Origin: Aedes albopictus
Taxonomy: Eukaryota > Arthropoda > Insecta > Diptera > Culicidae
DNA: 64,000 bases
Assembly (NCBI RefSeq): GCF_035046485.1
Contig: NC_085136.1
Location: forward strand, 160,081,963-160,145,962
Direction of reading: 5' to 3'
Shown here piece by piece: positions 43,248-53,589 of the stretch. The notes beneath the pieces are model-generated. The model saw only the letters and a list, made by a program, of their open reading frames with translations. It was not told the origin of the DNA and ran no database searches. Made by a program: the position numbers and the translations under genes. How positions within the stretch are numbered: the stretch's first letter is position 1; each line of letters opens with the position of its first letter.

Positions 43248-43908
43248 ATAGTTATTTATGTAACGAGTTGCAAAAAGTTGATTTTTTCAACACGAGTCGT
43301 ACATTTATGAAACGAGGCTTGCCGAGTTGGATAAATACGAAGAGTGCTGAAAAAATCGAGTTTTGCAACGAGTTCCATACAAAATTTTATGCAATGATTT
43401 TTTCATAATGCAACTCATTTGAGTTGCATAATGAACACTATGCAACTATTTTTCATTATGCTACTCATTTCAGTTGCATAATGAACCGGTACGGAAAAGT
43501 AGGTCATTATGATACTGAAATGGGTAGTATTAAATAGAAATTATGATACTGAATTGCATAATAGTTATTTATGTGACGAGTTGCAAAAAGTTGATTTTTT
43601 CAGCACGAATCGTACATTTATCCAACGAGGCTCGCCGAGTTGGATAAATACGAAGAGTGCTGAAAAAATCGAGTTTTGCAACGAGTTCCATACAAAATTT
43701 TATGCAATAATTTTTTCATAATGCAACTCATTTGAGTTGCATAATATTCATAATGCAACTCAAATGAGTTGCATTATGAACATTATACAACTATTTTTAA
43801 TTATGCAACTCATTTCAGTTGCATAATGAACCAGTTCGGAAAAAATAGCCATTATGATACCAAAATGAGTTAGATAAAATGTAAATTATGATACTAAATT
43901 GCATAAAA
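43248..43908 (+). repeat. Tandem pair of ~313-bp hairpin-rich repeats
   Basis: ATAGTTATTTATGTRACGAG begins at 43248 and 43561. Each unit has a hairpin between GTTGCAAAAAGTTGATTTTTTC and its complement CGAGTTTTGCAAC about 100 bp on, and a second palindrome of ATGCAACTCA/TGAGTTGCAT. The second unit has extra copies of the latter. Looks like a duplicated foldback MITE. Confidence 0.78.
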
Positions 43909-44149
43909 TTATTAATTTCCCTGCGTTGGGTTTAATTAGATGTAATTGACAATTTGAGTTAATGACAATATGAGTTAAAAAAAATGCAAATCAATATTGC
44001 ATTTAGTTGTGATACTCAAAAACTCAAAGTTCAGATCCTTACTGACGGTTGACAATTAAATGAGTCGTGTAATTCGAAAGCGTGCCAATGGGAGTTGTAC
44101 TATGGGCTCCAGAAGAACTGCTGCAGTGAGATAGATGGCGCAACGATGA

Positions 44150-44410
44150 ACCCGTTCGGGAGAGATCGCCACCACGAGAATGGAAGCCGGAAGCTGGAGT
44201 ACCACTAGCGATCAGCCAGCAGGAGGCGCACGTGATGAAACAGCACAGGAAGAGGAAGCGCAGATGAGTGGCGCAAACCTCAAAACGGGCGCTGAACTAA
44301 AACAGGAGAGGGCTATCAAAGATGTCGCTGAGCAAATCAAAGAGGGGCTGCTGAAACTCTACAAGTCGATGGCTCTTGTCAAGAAGGAGTGCGATCTTCC
44401 GACCAAGGAG
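44150..44410 (+). pseudogene. Non-LTR ORF1 N-terminal fragment
   Basis: About 80 codons open from GTG or ATG near 44180, with an acidic start then a coiled-coil-like segment (LKTGAELKQERAIKDVAEQI, KEGLLKLYKSMALVKKECDL). The pattern resembles ORF1 N-termini of R1/LOA-type elements, though it is not alignable with the 16.8-kb copy by eye. It breaks off at 44410 where BEL/Pao-like sequence begins. Confidence 0.5.
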
Positions 44411-44628
44411 CAAATCGCCTTGGCTACTTATTTATACTGTTATTTCGCTTACTGCATTTATCAGATAAGCGCTCTACCGGCACTCTAGTATAACGGTGGT
44501 TTGAACTTTTGCCGCTCCGAATGGATCTAAAAAATAATGGTTCTGGAAAGCGAGATAAACAGCTACTTAACTGTTGGCTTGACCTCTAGTGAATGTGCCT
44601 CGATGACCGTCTGCAGTGACCTATCAGG
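44411..44628 (-). pseudogene. BEL/Pao RNase H fragment, duplicate of 46760-46977
   Basis: Nearly identical to 46760-46977 (two or three differences seen in about 218 bp). On the minus strand it reads TVIEAHSLEVKPTVK and then SRTIIL (stop) IHSERQKFKP, which is BEL/Pao RNase H-like. The left edge coincides with the end of a non-LTR ORF1 fragment. Too short for function. Confidence 0.65.
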
Positions 44629-44629
44629 T

Positions 44630-46757
44630 ATCAGAAGGCCGGCTCCAGAGGCACGTTATCCTCCATTTGGGACATTTGTGCCATCGCCATACATATAAGC
44701 CTATTTCATCATTTACCTGAGGGAATGGGACAAGGGATGGAATGGGATTAGGAAAAGGAAAGGTGATGAAATAGGAAGGGGTGCCCTAGAAGAGGGAATG
44801 AACGCATAAGCGCAACGAGAGCTCATAGCCCATACCACAACAGGTTTAATCAGTGCCCTGAAAAGGACATTGTAAAACGCATAAGCGTAAAAAGAGCCTA
44901 TAGCTCATTGGAGGTAGCTTGTGACGTCATGCAACTTTCAATATGACATTGAAAGGCACGCCATCGAAAGCACCCTCAATATTCAAGAAATCACCCAAGC
45001 AAAAACTACGTTTGAGCAAGTACTTTCTTGAAAACGTATACAACTTTGTGTAAAAGAGTCACTGTGGACATCCCAAATTGGGAGGCATGTGAATTCACAT
45101 GAAAAGGCATGTCAGCCAGACAAACATCGCAGATGTGATAATCGACAATGCGTTTCAAGCACTTCAGAAAGAACGAGGTAACCAGATGAATCTGGAACTC
45201 ATTCCTTCTTTACAACGCACGCACCCTTTCGGGATATAACTATGGAGTAATTTCAAGCCATGAAAATACCCAACAGCAATCTACAAGAGTTCAAAACATG
45301 TTTGAAATACTCAAATCCCTTTGGAGAAAATAGGACAAACCCCCATTTGCACCTGGAGATTTGAAGTAAGCAGAGCTTTTTAGGGCCCACTAAGTCGATT
45401 ATATAGCTATAATTCTCAAGCGGAAGCTAGAGCTTCGTAACTATACAAAAGAATGGTTTATCCGAAGATATTTTGAACTTGAACAGATCAGAGTTCCATT
45501 CAGGAATACCTCTTGCGGTCCGCACAGACCGCAGAAGACAAGCTTCTTTCAAAGCAATAGTTATGGTATACCACAATGGAGGGCGTTGTAGGTACAAAAC
45601 CACAATGAAACTCTCTTGGAGTAGCAATGGAAGCGAGTTATCCACAAAACGTGGTCGCAACCAGTTAGTACAGGTTCCCTAGTTCGTTGAGCAGGGACGC
45701 CTGAATACGCAAATTTTGCGAAGGAACACTCAAAAGTGCAAAGAAGGTCAAATGGAGACTCCTCATCTGACACATGCCAATCAGTCAGCTCATGACAAAT
45801 TCTGCTCATGCAGAGTTGGGTTAGGTGCAATTCTATGTTAAGTTATCCTTGAACTGTACTACGTAAGTAATCCATCCAACTGAAGCATCTCAAATTAATG
45901 TTTGAGCTACTTCAGATGATGTTATCATCGTAGCAATACTGCCAAATGCCAGCGAAAAAATGCTGAATACAAGAGCTTGCTTGAAGGCATCCATAAGGAT
46001 ATGTTGACTGTTAACGTTATTCTAAGATATAGCATGCTCGAGGCAAGATACTTCATTTATAATGAAAAAAAAAAGCAAACTGGGTTCACAAGGTAACCTA
46101 TGCAGACGGTACCCTACGAAAATGAACTTTTCGAAGTAGAGTCACTTGGGCTACGCACGCTTTTTACGCTGAAAATTGATCGGAGGTTTCCTAGCCGTAG
46201 CCACTACCCAAACTAGACAGGATTACACTCTTCACAATCACAGCACAAAAAGAAAACATCAACGACAAACCAAATCGGTGTCAATTGAAAAACGCCAATG
46301 GCGAAAACGCATTAAGCGAAACCACATAGGTAGTAATGTTAGCTAATTTACAACATTTGAATAATCCCGCCCTTATTTAGCCTCAAATTTGAGACTCAAG
46401 AAGGGCAACTGATTATCTCGGAGAGACGCAAGGTCCACTGCACTATTGCTCCGGTTAGTGCAGTAAGGGCATAATACTGTGGAGGACGCCCTAATTCACC
46501 ACAGGCTCCGTTTGTGGTTAGGTTTTTATTAGACCCCCCTAACCATTCATTCCTTGGCACGGTAAGCATAAAGCCGCATAACACCATGAATTAGGGGTCA
46601 CCTGTTTAGTGGACTCTTACCACTGGATCAGGCGGTCCGTAGTGTTATTCTTAGCCAATTGAGACAACCGCTACCGACACTACACAGCTATCTAGGCTGA
46701 TCAGGAAAAGAAGTTAACATTGATGGTTAACTTCCAAACTGTCTTAAGCCCCATTTG
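44630..46757. other. 2.1-kb stretch between the two duplicate BEL fragments
   Basis: Contains degenerate non-LTR UTR-like pieces (46482-46560 matches 16412-16500 in reverse; 46589-46715 matches 31003-31110). The centre (44.9-46.3 kb) shows nothing recognisable beyond short frames. Confidence 0.45.
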
Positions 46758-47525
46758 CAAAATCGCCTTGGCTACTCATTTATACTGTTATTTCGCTTAC
46801 TGCATTTATCAGATAAGCGCTCTACCGGCACTCTAGTATAACGGTGGTTTGAACTTTTGCCGCTCCGAATGGATCTATAAAATAATGGTTCTGGAAAGCG
46901 AGATAAACAGCTACTTAACTGTTGGCTTGACCTCTAGTGAATGTGCCTCGATGACCGTCTGCAGTGACCTAGCTCCGACCGCCACCGCCTGAACCTCTAG
47001 CCTCGGAATGGACGTCGTCTCCAACGGAGTAATCTTTGGATTCGCTAAGCTTCCACGCCATACATATCTTAACAGTCGTCGATCAGCACACTGTAGCATG
47101 TCGTAGTAGACGAACGTCGAACGTGGGGAGTAATAGCGGAAAATAATCGCATATTCGATCTCCGGAGATTCGAGTAATCCAACGATCCTACTTCTCGTTG
47201 CTTTTGTCGTCGGTAGCTTGATTTCAGTGACTATCGCTACGACACAGATCCTGGACCAGCATTTCTCCGTGGATCACGAAGGTAGTCAGCGTTCCTAACG
47301 GGTCGAACAGAGTAACACTAACATTTTGGTTGGACGATGATCGCCGGGAAAATACGACGCCAGGTCATCTCGTAGCTTGTCACTAGCTGGACGCCACACT
47401 ATCCCCATGACATGCTCTAGATTCGATTCTTTGTTCTGCAGAACATACACACTTCGGTCGGGTGCACCCTCACAGCTGCGTTCCAAAACTTCACCCGAGT
47501 TGGATACACCCAAACCTCCATTAAG
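46758..47525 (-). pseudogene. BEL/Pao pol relic, RT end to RNase H
   Basis: Read leftward: VSNSGEVLERS, then NKESNLEHVMGIVWRP (the post-RT linker), then, in other frames, a block matching the conserved FDPLG region poorly, then RYVWRGSLANPKITPLETTS, IPRLEVQAVAVGAR and TVIEAHSLEVK of the RNase H-like region. Several frameshifts and stops. It seems to continue the RT relic at 56140-55690, with only about ten residues missing between them. Confidence 0.7.
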
Positions 47526-47549
47526 GTTGAATGTATTTAGGTCCCTCCA

Positions 47550-47690
47550 TTAAAGTAGCGTTACCTAAATGGAATTCGATAATGTTCAGAGCAGTTAGAG
47601 TACTTAAGATTGGGGATAAACTTGGTTTATGGGGAAAAGCAGAATTAAGAGCTAAGGGGCGTTTACGGCGTGTTTAAGGGTTATCAGTTT
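47550..47690 (+). repeat. Dispersed repeat, diverged copy of 36700-36870
   Basis: Shared ordered blocks AAAGTA.CGTTACCT.AATGGA, GTTTATGG and GGCGTTTA/GGCGTTCA. Non-coding. Confidence 0.45.
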
Positions 47691-48241
47691 AAGAGCATCC
47701 AAGAACTCCCTGGAGTTTATGCCATCGGATCTACTGGCATAATCAGTGATCTACTGGAGCATTATGAATAAAATTTAGGCTTGCACAACCCTATGCAACT
47801 ACATGCTATCAAGTGCTGAGTACATTTTTTGTTTGAGGACCTCCAAGAACTCCCTTGCGTAGGGTAAATTGCCATAATGCACACCTTAAAAACCAATTGT
47901 TGCACACTCCATGCTCTTCTTATGATGTGTGTACCCGAGCAGAGGAGAATATCAAACTAATAACTACCAAATCACATATTCTGTTTTTATATCTTGTTTT
48001 GTTATTATTAACTTATCAAGGCATATCTTTTCTATAACATGTTTTGTTTGACAATCTTATTTTGTTATGATCGAGCTATTAATATACATCCAAAAATATA
48101 TTTCAATAATATGTTTTGTTATGGAACAAATTTAGTTATTATTATGCTATTGAGAGTGTATAAATATTTTATAAACAGTAGCACAACAATAACAAGTTTT
48201 GAAATTGATTTATAAATTGAATGAAATTGATTTTATATAAT

Positions 48242-48459
48242 AACTAGCTGTCCCGGCAAACGTCGTACTGCCTGCCTACTGTGTTTTTTGACATGCAGCT
48301 CCAAAGGGCCGTCCCCGGCGAAGTCATCTGTATGGGAGCCCCCCGTTCCAGAGACCGGAGAGGTCCCGCACCAAGCTAAGAACCTTCCCCGGCCCCATAA
48401 ATACCCACATACAAAATTTCACACCGATCGGTCCAGTAGTTTCCGAATCCATAGCGGTC

Positions 48460-48507
<48 letters not shown>

Positions 48508-48536
48508 GGAAATCCATTTTTATATATATAGACTAG
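48242..48536 (+). mobile_element. Retroposon with CAGA-repeat 3' region
   Basis: Starts ACTAGCTGTCCCGGCAAACG and contains CACCGATCGGTCCAGTAGTT, then (CAGA)n, then ATCCATTTTTATATATATAG. This layout is a widespread arthropod retroposon 3' region, often tied to RTE-type LINEs. Body about 290 bp, so it is 5'-truncated or a SINE that borrows that tail. Confidence 0.7.
48459..48507 (+). repeat. (CAGA)n microsatellite, about 12 units
   Basis: Perfect CAGA repeats inside the retroposon 3' region. Confidence 0.95.
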
Positions 48537-48675
48537 CAAGGATTATTGATATGTTTGTATATTCATTCATATAGGGTCACGAGCTATTTGGGCAGGTGTA
48601 CCAAATTTGGGCACTTGATCCTGTAACTAAGTCCATTTCGAACAAATTGATTTAAACTTTTGTATACTGTACCTA

Positions 48676-49603
48676 CAGGGGATGGCCAAAATGTTTGGGA
48701 TAGGCAACTTTTTTTCTCCCTCAAAAAAACTCAACATGCTGTAACTTTTCATAGAGTGCATCAAAAACTCGCAAATTTTGACCGTTTGTCAACCTATGTA
48801 TTATATGTGCATAATTGGTACAAATTTGGGCTCGATTGATTAATTTTTCGCGAAGGTTCTAAGTTCGGGTAAAACACTATTTTTTAGACAACTAATTTTT
48901 GTACTGTCATATCTCGGAAACCAATGAACCGAATTGAATGAATTTTTTAACGTTTATCAACAATATATTGATACTTAATACGACGTTATAAAATATAATA
49001 TTTTTTCACGGCAAATTAAGTTATACCGAGTTGAAATTTTTACCCATATAGAGGAAAATAAGTCAAATTTACAATATCACACAAAAATTATTAAATGTGT
49101 TCTTCCTTCAATCTAAATAGGCTCTAATATATCTGATTATAGATAATTTGAGAACAGAAGTGGAAAATCTTTGGATATCAACACTAAAGTTTATTGACAT
49201 TGATGTAAAAAAATTACATTTTTTCGACAAAAATCCAAAAAGTGTCAATCCATGATAACTTTTTTCAACGTTCAAAAAGTTTTCATGTTTTAATAGTTTG
49301 TGAAGCATTTACATAGTGCTAGTGTACTTTCAAAATTTCATTCAATTCGGTTCACTAGTTCCCAAGATATGACAGCTCAAAAATGAGTTGTCTAAAAAAA
49401 AAGGTGTTTTACCCGAACGGTTCTAACTTTGCGAAATATTAATCAATCGAGCCCAAATTTGTAGCAATGATGCACATATAGTAGGTTGACAAACAGTCAA
49501 AATTTGAGAGTTTTTGATGCGCTCTATGAAAAGTTATAGCATGTTGAACTATTTTGTGAGAGAAAAAAAAGTTGCCTATCCCAAACATTTTGGCCATCCC
49601 CTG
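48676..49603. mobile_element. 928-bp mariner-like long hairpin (CAGGGGATGG ends, TA target)
   Basis: Left end CAGGGGATGGCCAAAATGTT and its complement at the right, TA duplicated at 48674-48675 and 49604-49605. Inverted similarity extends about 430 bp from each end (CTGTAACTTTTCATAGAGTG, AAATTTGGGCTCGATTGATT, GGTAAAACAC, CATATCTCGGAAACCAATGA), leaving a short loop. No transposase. TA target and ends fit the Tc1/mariner group, inferred. Confidence 0.82.
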
Positions 49604-50059
49604 TACCTCATCGTGTGCCAATTAAGTGTAAAATTGATTTACTTATATGTAGCGGCAAGTGTCTTAAATAGGTACATCTGCTCAAATGGTACAAGACCCT
49701 ATCATTATTACTTACTTTGTTATTAGTTTGATAGCATAACTAATTTTGCTTTCGGATTGTTATCAATAACTTCAAAATAATAACATTTGTTATTGAAATA
49801 TTTTCCAAATTCATTGTTATTATGGTGTTATCAAAACTAACAAAACATGTTATTAAATTGATCTTCCAGGAACATTTTTTTGTTATGATTTTTGTTATTT
49901 TGCCGCTTATGACAGCCAAGTTTATAACATAATTTGTTATGTTAATCACATGAAAATAACTGATTTTATTACTCAGTTATTTTGCCAAAATAACACATTT
50001 TATTATGCTGTTGTAATTCCCTTCTGCTCGGGTAACAATTGGCGATTTACCCTATAGGT

Positions 50060-50389
50060 CATTGGATCTACCAATCTATTCGGTTGTCCCTAAGAGCTGT
50101 TTAATTGAGGATGATACTCACATAGTTTGAGGTAGCTATGATCTATCGAGTAGTGAGTTCAATGGTTATTTAAGGGTCTCCCTTGAGGAAAGATCATTAA
50201 ATCCACGAGATCTACTAGTTGTATCTATTAGGATTATCAATAAGGTTCATAATTACACAGCCTCTGGTATACATCTTCTATCAAGTCTTAAGTTCTGTGA
50301 TTGTGTATGAGTATCCGAGAGCTCCCTGAAGTTTGGGCTCAGCGCGCTCAGCGTGCCTGTCTGGGTCATAATGACCCCAATGCACGACT
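50060..50389. other. Stretch with nothing recognisable
   Basis: Unique-looking sequence between the TA-flanked element and the minisatellite. Confidence 0.4.
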
Positions 50390-51416
50390 AGGGTTAAACG
50401 CCCATGAAACCTCAGTGAAATTCACCTGAGAGCCTCTGAAGTCACCTGAAATCCCTCTGAACCTCCTGAAACGCCCTGAAACGCCTCTGAACGTACATAT
50501 GAAATCTACGTGAAATTCACCTGCGGGTCTCTAAAGCCCCCTTAGAGCCCTCGCAAACCTCCTTAAACGCATTGAAATGCCTTGAAACGCTGCAAAACGC
50601 CTCCCTAACCCCCATGAAATCTCCGAGAAATTCACCTGAGAGCCACTGAAACCCCCTTAAACCTCCCGGAAACCTCTTGAAACGCATTGAAAATGGTTCG
50701 AAACGCCTCTAAAACCTCAGTGAAATTACCTGGGAGCTTTTGAAGCCCCCTAAAACCCTTTTGAATTCCTCTCACACGTCCTGAAACGCCTCGAAACGCC
50801 TTCCAACGTCATGAAATAACTCTGAAAGTCCTCAAAAACTTCCCTGGAACTCACTCGAGAGGATCAGAAGTCCTCCAAATCGTCTCAGGAACGCCCTGAA
50901 ATGTAAGAACACACCTTGAAACGCCTCTGAAACCCCCCTTCGTGAAACTCACCTGTGAGCCTCTGAACCTCTCCAAAACCTCTCTGTAACCCCCTGAAAC
51001 GCCTTGAAACGTCTCTTATATTTCATTAAATCTATGTGAAACTCATCTTAGAGCCTCTGATGTTTCCTAAAACCCCTTTGAATCCCCTGAAACGCCTTGA
51101 AATGCTTTGGAACGTCTCTGTAACCTCCATGAAGCCTCTGTAAAACTAGCCTGAGGACCTCTGAAGCTTCCTAAAACAATACTCAAATGTCCTGAAATGC
51201 TTCAAAATGACTCTGAAACCGCTTTGAAATCATCACGAAACTCATCTGAGAGCCAATAAAGCACCTTTGGTACCTCCTAAAACACCGTGAACGCTTTGAA
51301 ACTCATTGAATTGCCTTGAATGACTGCTGAAACCCCCCGTGAAGGTCACATGAGGAGAGCCTATGAAGCCCCCAAAAGCCCTCTGAAACCTCCCAGTGCA
51401 CCCTGAAACGCCTTAA
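50390..51416 (+). repeat. CCTGAAACGCC minisatellite
   Basis: Imperfect tandem iterations of phrases such as CCTGAAACGCCTTGAAACGC, TGAAATTCACCTGAGAGCCT and CTGAAGCCCCC, in longer cycles of about 90-120 bp. At the TTAA 51413-51416 it is interrupted by a 4.07-kb element and a short continuation follows (55490-55545). Non-coding. Confidence 0.8.
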
Positions 51417-51718
51417 CCCTTTGGAGCCGGAGGGGTTATATATGACCAAAACATAGAAACGGCTGTATAAATTCACCCATTCGATAAAACAGAATACTGT
51501 CTTCGGCAAAGCTGTTGCAATTTGAGTCCTCTATTGGGGAAAAATGGGAATATTTGTATTTGGGACTTCATTGAAAACCTAGAACATCCTGAACACCATG
51601 AAATTTGGAAAAACGAAATAATTGACATACCAGTTGTTCTATAAGCTGAGCTTGGATGTGGGTCACGTTTATATGTATTCATTTAGCCTTCGTTAAGGTT
51701 GTCAAAAGGTATTTTATA

Positions 51719-53580
51719 TTCTGGGATGTTCTAGGTGCTCCAAACTGTCCCATAGTGAAGTCCTTCCATTCTACACGAATAAGGTTGTGTATTTTCGCCA
51801 CAAATAAAAGCATTGCCTAACCTACTGGGATCCGTAAAGCTCTTGACATCTACAATATCATTTATAGACACTATAGGGATATTCCAGGTCAGCCAAACTA
51901 CCTTGGAGTTCAGAACTTCAGGTCTACACTCGTAACAGTAGATATATTTGTTATACTGAGTAACGGTGTGTATAATCAACCGTAGTTACTGGAGCAACCT
52001 GAAGTCAACTAGCTTATTGGAAACCTTTGGGACATTTAAAGTCGTCCAAACTGTTATATAATTAAGTCCTTCAAACCTACAAGAAAAATTTTATGTGTTT
52101 TCGCCATAAATAGTACTATTTGCATAATATTGCTGGGATCCGCGAAGCTCTTTAAATCTCAAATGTCATTTAGAGACACTACAGGGATATTTCAGATCAG
52201 CCAAACTACCTTAGAGTTCAGGACTTATAGTCTACACTCGTAACAGTATCCATATCTGTTATACTGAGTAACGCTGCATAATCAACCACAGTTACTGGAG
52301 CAATCTGAAGTCTACCAGCTTATTAGAAACCTTTGGGACATTCAGGGTCGTCCGAACTGTTCTATAATAATGTTTTTCAAATCTACTAGAATAATTTTAT
52401 GTATATTCGCCACAAATGATAGCATTGCATAAACTACTGGGATCCGTGAAGCTCTTGACATCTACAATGCCATTTATAGACACTGTAGGGATATTCCAGG
52501 TCAGCCAAACTACCTTGTAGTTCAGAACTTCAGGTCTACACTCGTAACAGTAGCCATATCTGTTTTACTGAGTGAGAAACGCTGCATAAACAAGCGCAGC
52601 TACTGGAGCAACCTGAAGTCTACTAGCTTATTATAATCCTTTGGGACATTCAGGGTCGTCCAAATTGTTCTATAATGAAGTGCTTCAATTCTACCAGAAA
52701 CGCTTTATGTGTTTTCGCCATAAATTGTAAGTATTACATAATCTACTGGGACCCGTGAAGCTCTTGAAATCTCAAATGTCATTTATGGACGCTACAGGGA
52801 TATTCCAGATCATTCAAACTACCTTAGAGTTCTGGACTTCAGATCTACAGTCGTAACAACAGCCATAACTGCTATACTAAGTAACGTTGCATATTTATCC
52901 GTGGATACTGGACCAATCTGAAGGCTACATTTTTTTATAATTATAAACCTTTGTGACATCCAGGTTCGTCCAAACTGTTATATAATGAAGTCCTTCAAAT
53001 CTACAAGAAAAACTTTATGTGTTTCCACCATAAATAATAGCATAGTATAATCTGCTGAGATCCGTGAAGCTCTTGAAATCTGAAGTATCATTTAGAGACA
53101 CTATGGGAATGTTCCAGGTCTGCCATACTATTTTTGAGTTCAGAACTTCAGGTCTACTCTCGTAATATCAGCTATATCTGTCATACTGAGTATCGTTTCA
53201 TAATCTATCGCGGGGGCTGGACCAACCTGAAGTCTACTATATATTATTATGAACCTTTGGGATACTGAGAGTCGTTCAAACTATCCTGAAGTTTAGCTCT
53301 CGATAGTAACAGTATTGATTTTCACAATGAACTTTAAACTGTAATCTGTAATCCCCCTGGCATATCATGAGTCATTTCAAGATAGTTTAGAGATATTCCA
53401 GATCAACAACACTACTCCGAAGACCATTGCTTCAGGTCTACACTTGTGATAATAGCTTTTGCCACTACGTTAAGTAGTGTTACATAATGCACTGTACTTA
53501 CCAAAGTAGTTAGAGGAACAATAAGCGTTTTTATATATTTTTGGGCTTCCTTACTGTTATAAAGCTAAGTTGATAAAACA
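51719..53580 (+). repeat. Satellite array A: ~305-bp units made of two ~152-bp monomers
   Basis: GGGACATTCAGGGTCGTCC-type starts recur near 52033, 52341, 52651, 52966 and 53258 (spacings about 292-315). Each unit holds two related halves: one with TTATGTGTTTTCGCCATAAA, the other with AGGTCAGCCAAACTACCTTA and GGTCTACACTCGTAACAGTA. Units diverge by perhaps 15-25 percent and the array decays to the right. Confidence 0.82.
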
Positions 53581-53589
53581 ACCACTGTA

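Larger units (their letters stand above)
47934..50032. mobile_element. TA-flanked TIR element, CCCGAGCAGA ends, with nested insertions
   Basis: Ends CCCGAGCAGAGGAGAAT and (complemented) CCCGAGCAGAAGGGAAT, with TA on both sides (47932-47933, 50033-50034). The element's own sequence is AT-rich with TGTTAT/ATAACA iterations. Removing the retroposon at 48242-48536 and the hairpin at 48676-49603 leaves about 0.9 kb, a MITE-sized unit. No transposase ORF. Confidence 0.75.

Noticed and set aside
44411..46977. The two 218-bp direct repeats as LTRs of a small element
   Set aside because: Both read as internal BEL RNase H-like sequence and lack TG...CA ends, a primer site or internal genes.
48324..48539. 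Frames over the CAGA repeat
   Set aside because: Period-4 repeat gives periodic residues on both strands; part of a retroposon tail.
50385..50396. Another TTAA-type MITE end (CTAGGGTTAA)
   Set aside because: Only one end is visible; no inverted partner with TTAA was found nearby.
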